Below are positions 9,596-14,577 of a DNA stretch of 14,577 nt, one piece after another; within the stretch, counting starts at the first letter, position 1, and each line of letters opens with the position of its first letter. Position numbers and translations under genes: made by a program. The notes under the pieces were generated by a model. It made no database searches. It was given only the letters and a program-made list of their open reading frames with translations, and was not told the origin of the DNA. The stretch is from the NCBI GenBank assembly GCA_023393655.1, contig JAEWKP010000250.1, positions 1 through 14,577 of the forward strand, in the 5' to 3' direction. The DNA is from Pseudomonadota bacterium (GTDB lineage Bacteria; Pseudomonadota; Alphaproteobacteria; Rhizobiales; Beijerinckiaceae).

Positions 9596-9620
9596 TTCAC
9601 ATCAGGTAGTCGGTTTTTTC

Positions 9621-9651
9621 GAATTATCCTGACAGCAGAGTAGAATTATCC
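9621..9651 (-). promoter_or_regulatory. Direct-repeat operator candidate upstream of the ferredoxin-reductase operon
   Basis: GGATAATTC occurs twice on the minus strand (9651-9643 and 9629-9621), starting 22 bases apart. The repeat lies about 60-95 bases upstream of the predicted transcription start, where LysR-type activators usually bind. The core GATAATTC recurs upstream of sbp. The flanks differ between copies, so this is not a recent duplication of a longer unit. Regulator unknown. Confidence 0.5.
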
Positions 9652-9691
9652 CAGGGAGCGGCTTTTCGGCGGATCTGCCGCAAATTTGTGC

Positions 9692-9735
9692 CATTCGGGC
9701 AACTTCGCGCGCCACGCCGCGAGACCGCCCGAATG
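9692..9735 (-). terminator. Long hairpin after the oxidoreductase gene, possible terminator
   Basis: CATTCGGGC (9692-9700) and GCCCGAATG (9727-9735) are perfect nine-base inverted repeats. Within them TCGCG (9705-9709) and CGCGA (9718-9722) pair in register, leaving a symmetric 4x4 internal loop and an eight-base loop. It begins 11 bases beyond the oxidoreductase stop. There is no T run after it on the minus strand, only AAATTT within CAAATTTG, so it may be a weak or Rho-assisted terminator shielding the ferredoxin promoter. Confidence 0.45.
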
Positions 9736-9746
9736 CAGGCCGTATG

Positions 9747-10721
9747 TCAGGCGCTTTTCAGGATCGTTTCGACGATGTCCTGCACATCGAACGCTTCACG
9801 CAGCGTCGCGAGGTGATGCGGTTCGCCGCGGGTGAGCTTGGCCACGCCTTCGAGCTGCCGGCGCAGCGCCAGCGGGCGCGCTTCGTTCTGGGACAGCGCT
9901 TCCGGATCGGCCTCCCAGCGGCCATCGGGAAGGCGGCGCTCGGCGCGCGACCAGTCGCACAGCCGGACGGCGCCCTTATCCCCCTCCAGCGTCCAGATGT
10001 TATGGTCGTCCTTGGTGGTCGTGCCGACGCTGCCCTTCAGAACGACAGGCAATGTGCCCGCGGTCAGCGTTGCCTCGATCCGACGCTCGCTCTTGCCGGT
10101 CTCGGGGTAGGCGGCCTTAGCGGAAAGCCCGGCAAAGGGCCCGGCGATTCGACGGGTCAAGAACAGGAAATGCGAGACGACCTCGCGGGTGAAGCCGCCC
10201 TGCGCCGTGCGGTCGAGCCAGCCGGCGGCATCGACCTGCCAGGAGCGCGGCCAGTTCGCGAAGGCGACCTCGATCGAAACGCGCTGCGGCGTGCCGACGG
10301 CACCCGCGTCGATCCATTCGCGCAAACGCGCGACCGCAGGCGAGGAGGCGAAGGGGAAGTTCACCGCACCGCGATCGCCGGCCTCGCCGACGAAGGCCCG
10401 GGCGTCGTCGACATCGACCGCGAGCGGCTTCTCGCAGAACACCGCCTTGCCGGCAGCGAGCGCCGCACGGGCATGACCGAGATGGGAGGAGGGCGGCGAA
10501 GCGATATAGACGCAGTCGCTCGCCGCGATCAGGGCCGCGGCGTCCGGCTGATGCGCCACAGAGGGCAGTACGGAGCCAATCCGCGCCATCGCCTCGGTGG
10601 AAGGGTCCCAGATGCCGGCGACGCGCAGCGCCGTCGCGGGCTGGTCCAGCGCCGCGCGCAGCATGCGCTCGCCCATGATGCCGCCGCCGATGAGGCCAAG
10701 AGAAATCGGGGTTGCGCTCAT
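9747..10721 (-). CDS. Gfo/Idh/MocA family NAD(P)-dependent oxidoreductase
   Basis: A 324-residue cytoplasmic dehydrogenase. The N-terminal Rossmann domain has GGGIMG (12-17) and D39 after the second strand, which favours NAD(H). YIASPPSSH (72-80) and the family signature CEKPLAVD (96-103), with the catalytic Lys at 98, follow. H184 in VVSHFLFL stands where the family has its conserved His, though the preceding Asp seen in many members is Glu/Arg here (GGFTREVV). Family members oxidise or reduce sugars, inositols or sugar nucleotides; the substrate cannot be told. It is divergent from the acyltransferase gene (159 bases between the starts) and is not part of the sulfur operon, from which a hairpin separates it. 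ATG at 10721-10719; SD weak. Confidence 0.9.
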   Translation of the reverse strand: MSATPISLGLIGGGIMGERMLRAALDQPATALRVAGIWDPSTEAMARIGSVLPSVAHQPDAAALIAASDCVYIASPPSSHLGHARAALAAGKAVFCEKPLAVDVDDARAFVGEAGDRGAVNFPFASSPAVARLREWIDAGAVGTPQRVSIEVAFANWPRSWQVDAAGWLDRTAQGGFTREVVSHFLFLTRRIAGPFAGLSAKAAYPETGKSERRIEATLTAGTLPVVLKGSVGTTTKDDHNIWTLEGDKGAVRLCDWSRAERRLPDGRWEADPEALSQNEARPLALRRQLEGVAKLTRGEPHHLATLREAFDVQDIVETILKSA

Positions 10722-10880
10722 AGGTCACTCGCTCGCCAGAAGCCGGGCCGCTTGCGCTGGCCCTTTCGAATATCCGGTCGGTCTCGGGTTAAGATTAACT
10801 GCCGGCATGAGTTGAAAGCAGCGCGGCCGCCGGTCCATATCGTCGCCCGCGTACGATGCAGTCACGCACCCAGGCGAAGC

Positions 10881-11996
10881 ATGATCCGGCACTACCGTTC
10901 CCTTCCGAGCGCAGCCGATATCCTGAACCGGAACGGCGGTGAAGGCCCCGGCTTCAATGCGATGCGCCTGATCCTGTCGCTGACCATCCTGGCGGTGCAT
11001 TCGGGCTGGGTCGCGGGCGCCGATACCAGCCGCGACTGGGAAGGGCTGCACGGCATCTTCCTGATGAGCCTGGTGCCGGCCTTCTTCGCGCTCAGCGGCT
11101 TCCTGGTGACCGGCAGCGCGCTGCGGACCGACGCGGTGCGGCCCTTCATCACCCTGCGCGCCATCCGCATCGTGCCGGCGCTCTTCGTCGAGATCACCCT
11201 GTCGGCGCTGGTGCTCGGCCCGTTGCTGACGACCTGGCTGCTGCGCAACTACGTCGCCGATATCCGCTTCTGGGAGTATTTCGGCAATATCGTCGGGCGC
11301 ATCCGCTTCGAATTGCCAGGCGTTTTCGAGAGCAATCCGGTCGCCGGCGTGGTCAACCAGAATCTCTGGACGCTGAAGCCGGAATTCTACTGCTATATCC
11401 TGATGGCGATCATGATCGCAGTCGGCATTCTGCACCGCCGGCTGCTCTTTGCGGCACTCACGGTCGCGGTCATCCTCGGCGCCACCGTGGCCGCCTTCAA
11501 GGTCGGCTTCGGCGTCACCGAGGGCAACTATCACTGGACCGTCGTGGTCTTCTATTTCCTGGTCGGCTGCCTGTATTTCCAGTGGCGCGAGCATGTGAAG
11601 ATTCACTGGCTGCTCTTCGTTGCGGCGCTGCTGGCCTCGGTCGCCCTGATGGCTGCGCCGCGCCAATACGCCTTCTTCGTGCCGCCTTTCCTGACCTATT
11701 GCGTGGTCTATCTCGGCCTGCTGCCGCTGCACCTGCCGGCGCGGATCAAGAAGCTCGACGTCTCCTACGGCATCTATCTCTACGGCTTTCCGATCCAGCA
11801 GGCGATCGTCAGCCAGACCGATTTCGCCCATGGCAATGGACCGCTGCTCTTCGCCATTTCGGCGCCGATCGTCATCGCCTTCGCGCTGGTGTCGTGGCTG
11901 TGGATCGAGAAGCCTTTCCTCAAGGTGAAGCCCTACGTGCTCGGCCAGAAGCAATGGCGTAAGAACAAGACGTCGGCGCTCGCTCCAGCGGAGTAA
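10881..11996 (+). CDS. Membrane acyltransferase, acyltransferase-3 (OafA/YrhL-like) family
   Basis: A 371-residue polytopic inner-membrane protein that probably transfers acetyl or other acyl groups to a surface sugar. Family features: the His of the first span (ILAVHSG, H40), FALSGFLVTGS (69-79), RAIRIVPAL (93-101), LWTLKPEFYCYIL (162-174), DVSYGIYLYGFPIQQ (293-307) and the ending SWLWIEKPFLK (338-348). About ten hydrophobic spans are visible. Length is normal for a stand-alone member without a SGNH domain. The ATG at 10881 has only a weak AGG upstream; the protein starts with a short cytoplasmic leader. An open frame runs in from 9744, but its upstream part is antisense to the oxidoreductase. 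The convergent ExoQ-like gene suggests polysaccharide modification (inference). Confidence 0.9.
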   Translation: MIRHYRSLPSAADILNRNGGEGPGFNAMRLILSLTILAVHSGWVAGADTSRDWEGLHGIFLMSLVPAFFALSGFLVTGSALRTDAVRPFITLRAIRIVPALFVEITLSALVLGPLLTTWLLRNYVADIRFWEYFGNIVGRIRFELPGVFESNPVAGVVNQNLWTLKPEFYCYILMAIMIAVGILHRRLLFAALTVAVILGATVAAFKVGFGVTEGNYHWTVVVFYFLVGCLYFQWREHVKIHWLLFVAALLASVALMAAPRQYAFFVPPFLTYCVVYLGLLPLHLPARIKKLDVSYGIYLYGFPIQQAIVSQTDFAHGNGPLLFAISAPIVIAFALVSWLWIEKPFLKVKPYVLGQKQWRKNKTSALAPAE

Positions 11997-12006
11997 GTCG
12001 CAGCCG

Positions 12007-13320
12007 TCAGGACGCCTTCGCCCGCATCCGCGCGGCGAGGCCGAGCCCCATTACCGCCATGGCGAACAGCACCCAGAGCGGATCGGCGCGGTTGAGCGGG
12101 AAGGTCTCGAGCATCCCGACATAGGTCATGAAGATCAGGACCATGGCGAAGAGATCGGCCAGGTTGCGGTTCGCCGGGATCTGGCGGCTGCGCATGTAGT
12201 CGATCAGCGGCCGCCCCATCAGCAGCCAAATCACAAGCGCGGCGCCCGGCAGGCCGAAGGTCAGCGCCGCATCGAGATAGCTGTTATGGCCCGAGCCGAT
12301 GCCGCGGATATCCCAGCTCGCCTCGTAATTCTCCTCGAAGCCGGTGACGGCCGGCGTCTGCCAGAAGCTGGCATAGCCGTAGCCGAGCCAGGGCTTCTCG
12401 GCGATGCGCTGCAGGGCGAATTTCCAGATCTCGTCGCGGCCGGTGAAGGTCGGATCCGAGATCAGCGCCTTGAGCATGGCATTAAGTGTCGGCGACATCA
12501 CCGAGCCGACGGTCAGCGCCGCGATCAGCGCGACCAGCACGACATGGACCAGAACCGCGAGCCCCGGTCGCCCGGTGACGCGCGCCAGCGTGACCACGCC
12601 GATGGCGAGCGGCAGGAAGCCCATCGTCGTCTTCGAGCCGCTATTGAGCACGAAGAGCAGGCCCAGCGCCATGACGATCGCGCCGCGCCAGCGCAGGCCG
12701 CTGCGCCAGCCATAGATGCCGATCATCGCCACGATCGAGAAGACCGGGGCGGCGAAGTTCTTGTGCGCGAGATGCCCGCGCCAGTCGCCGGCATGGACGC
12801 CCTCGGCGCCCTCCGAACCGTGGACGGCCAGATGCGGCGCCACGACGAGCATGGCGTAGACCAGCAGCAGCAGCACGAGACAAGCATTCACCGCCGCCAC
12901 CGCGAAGCTGCGCTCGTTGCGCGGCAGCACGAGCACGCCGGCGACGACGATCATCACGATCGCGGTGAGCAGCAGGCCGCGCCACGACGCCGTCGGATCG
13001 AGCGATTGCGCGATCGAGAGCGCCGCAACGCCGAAGACGACGGCCCAGCGACCAAAGCCGAGCCGCGCCAGCACCTCGCGTTGCGCCAGCCCCAGCATCG
13101 CCGCGAGAAAGACGAGGCCGAGCCCGAACCAGCCGATCTGGTTGACGATATTGCCGGTCGATTCGCCCGGCGCCGTCTGCTCCGGCACGCCGGCAAAGGG
13201 CTGCAGCGACAGCATCAGGATGAACAGCCCGCAGCCGGACAGGATGCCGCCGAGCAGGCCGGGCTCGGCCGCGGATCGGGATTTGTCGCTGATGGTCGAG
13301 CCGTGGACGCTGTCGCTCAT
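12007..13320 (-). CDS. O-antigen ligase / ExoQ-like polysaccharide polymerase membrane protein
   Basis: A 437-residue polytopic protein with about eleven spans, resembling ExoQ and the Wzy/WaaL O-antigen ligase family. These act at the periplasmic face of the inner membrane, polymerising lipid-linked oligosaccharides or ligating them to a lipid. Diagnostic parts: GHLAHKNFAAP (182-192, with the HKN typical of ExoQ-like proteins), NSGSKTTM (226-233), and the long periplasmic loop with FTGRDEIW (292-299), LGYGYASFW (312-320) and GHNSYLD (344-350). ATG 13320 was chosen because it leaves a short leader before the first span; an in-frame ATG at 13383 would add 21 basic residues, and neither has a clear SD. 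It ends 10 bases from the end of the acyltransferase gene. Polymerase and ligase roles cannot be separated here. Confidence 0.85.
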   Translation of the reverse strand: MSDSVHGSTISDKSRSAAEPGLLGGILSGCGLFILMLSLQPFAGVPEQTAPGESTGNIVNQIGWFGLGLVFLAAMLGLAQREVLARLGFGRWAVVFGVAALSIAQSLDPTASWRGLLLTAIVMIVVAGVLVLPRNERSFAVAAVNACLVLLLLVYAMLVVAPHLAVHGSEGAEGVHAGDWRGHLAHKNFAAPVFSIVAMIGIYGWRSGLRWRGAIVMALGLLFVLNSGSKTTMGFLPLAIGVVTLARVTGRPGLAVLVHVVLVALIAALTVGSVMSPTLNAMLKALISDPTFTGRDEIWKFALQRIAEKPWLGYGYASFWQTPAVTGFEENYEASWDIRGIGSGHNSYLDAALTFGLPGAALVIWLLMGRPLIDYMRSRQIPANRNLADLFAMVLIFMTYVGMLETFPLNRADPLWVLFAMAVMGLGLAARMRAKAS

Positions 13321-13465
13321 GGATGTTTCGCGGCCGTCTTCGGAAAGCCCGCCGATGCGGCGAGCCGAGCGCGAACGCACCATAGGCGCGGAATCTTAAG
13401 GGCGTCTCACCGCCTCGCCGCCGCCGCCCATGACAGTGACGCAGGCCCACCGCCACGCCGCGCGG

Positions 13466-13495
13466 TTGACGCTTCCCGCAGCGCTGCCCCATGAC
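13466..13495 (+). promoter_or_regulatory. Possible promoter of the alcohol dehydrogenase gene
   Basis: TTGACG (13466-13471) is a good -35 box; 18 bases later stands CATGAC (13490-13495), a poor -10. The predicted start would leave a leader of about 20 bases holding the strong SD. The weak -10 keeps this tentative. Confidence 0.3.
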
Positions 13496-13508
13496 ACGGG
13501 CTTCGACC

Positions 13509-13515
13509 AAGGAGG
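13509..13515 (+). promoter_or_regulatory. Strong ribosome binding site deciding the alcohol dehydrogenase start
   Basis: AAGGAGG, eight bases before the ATG at 13524. An upstream in-frame ATG at 13491 lies before this site and is therefore unlikely to be used. Confidence 0.75.
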
Positions 13516-13523
13516 CCCGCCCC

Positions 13524-14564
<1,041 letters not shown>

Positions 14565-14577
14565 CGGCGCCCATACC

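Noticed and set aside
9744..10880. Long N-terminal extension of the acyltransferase frame
   Set aside because: The extension is antisense to the Gfo/Idh/MocA gene and Arg-rich; the acyltransferase homology starts at the ATG at 10881.
10722..10880. Divergent promoters between the oxidoreductase and acyltransferase genes
   Set aside because: AT-richer bases around 10767-10800 (TTAAGATTAA) look promoter-like, but no -35/-10 pair with good match and spacing was found on either strand.
12286..13494. Open frame of 402 codons on the plus strand opposite the ExoQ-like gene
   Set aside because: Rich in His, Asp, Arg and Gln, the usual reverse image of a membrane protein gene; no supporting features.

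Overview
The window is GC-rich bacterial chromosome. The gene content (adjacent DUF2849, nitrite/sulfite reductase and DUF934 genes, a fused SirC-type CysG, an ExoQ-like ligase) and the codon use point to an alphaproteobacterium, probably of the Hyphomicrobiales (a Bosea-like lineage is a guess from memory of similar gene sets). No mobile element, CRISPR array, tRNA or rRNA gene was seen. Genes are packed tightly; no gene-free stretch exceeds about 210 bases.

Bases 1-9541 form a sulfur-metabolism block, all on the minus strand, so it is transcribed from right to left. From upstream to downstream: (a) a six-gene sulfite-reduction operon of adrenodoxin-type [2Fe-2S] ferredoxin, DUF2849, sirohaem nitrite/sulfite reductase, DUF934, a small single-span membrane protein, and CysG, with gene junctions that touch, overlap or leave 3 bases; (b) the sulfate ABC transporter sbp-cysT-cysW-cysA; (c) an OsmC-family thiol protein coupled by an ATGA overlap to a rhodanese-type sulfurtransferase that runs off the left edge. 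Together these supply sulfate uptake, the sirohaem cofactor, the six-electron reductase, a likely electron donor for it, and sulfane-sulfur/thiol handling. The ATP sulfurylase and APS/PAPS reductase genes are not here.

Both sulfur promoter regions (4774-4964 and 9542-9746) carry a similar operator-like sequence, GATAATTC on the transcribed strand, in pairs about two helical turns apart. This suggests one regulator for both operons. The ferredoxin promoter also has a nearly perfect dyad between the -10 box and the start codon.

Bases 9747-14564 are a different neighbourhood: a Gfo/Idh/MocA oxidoreductase (minus), a divergent membrane acyltransferase (plus), a convergent ExoQ/O-antigen-ligase-like protein (minus), and a divergent zinc alcohol dehydrogenase (plus). 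The middle two suggest extracellular or surface polysaccharide work; the outer two cannot be given a substrate.

I did not find a clearly new system. The best leads are the shared sulfur operator, the ferredoxin start-site dyad, and the uncharacterised small membrane protein coupled to cysG.
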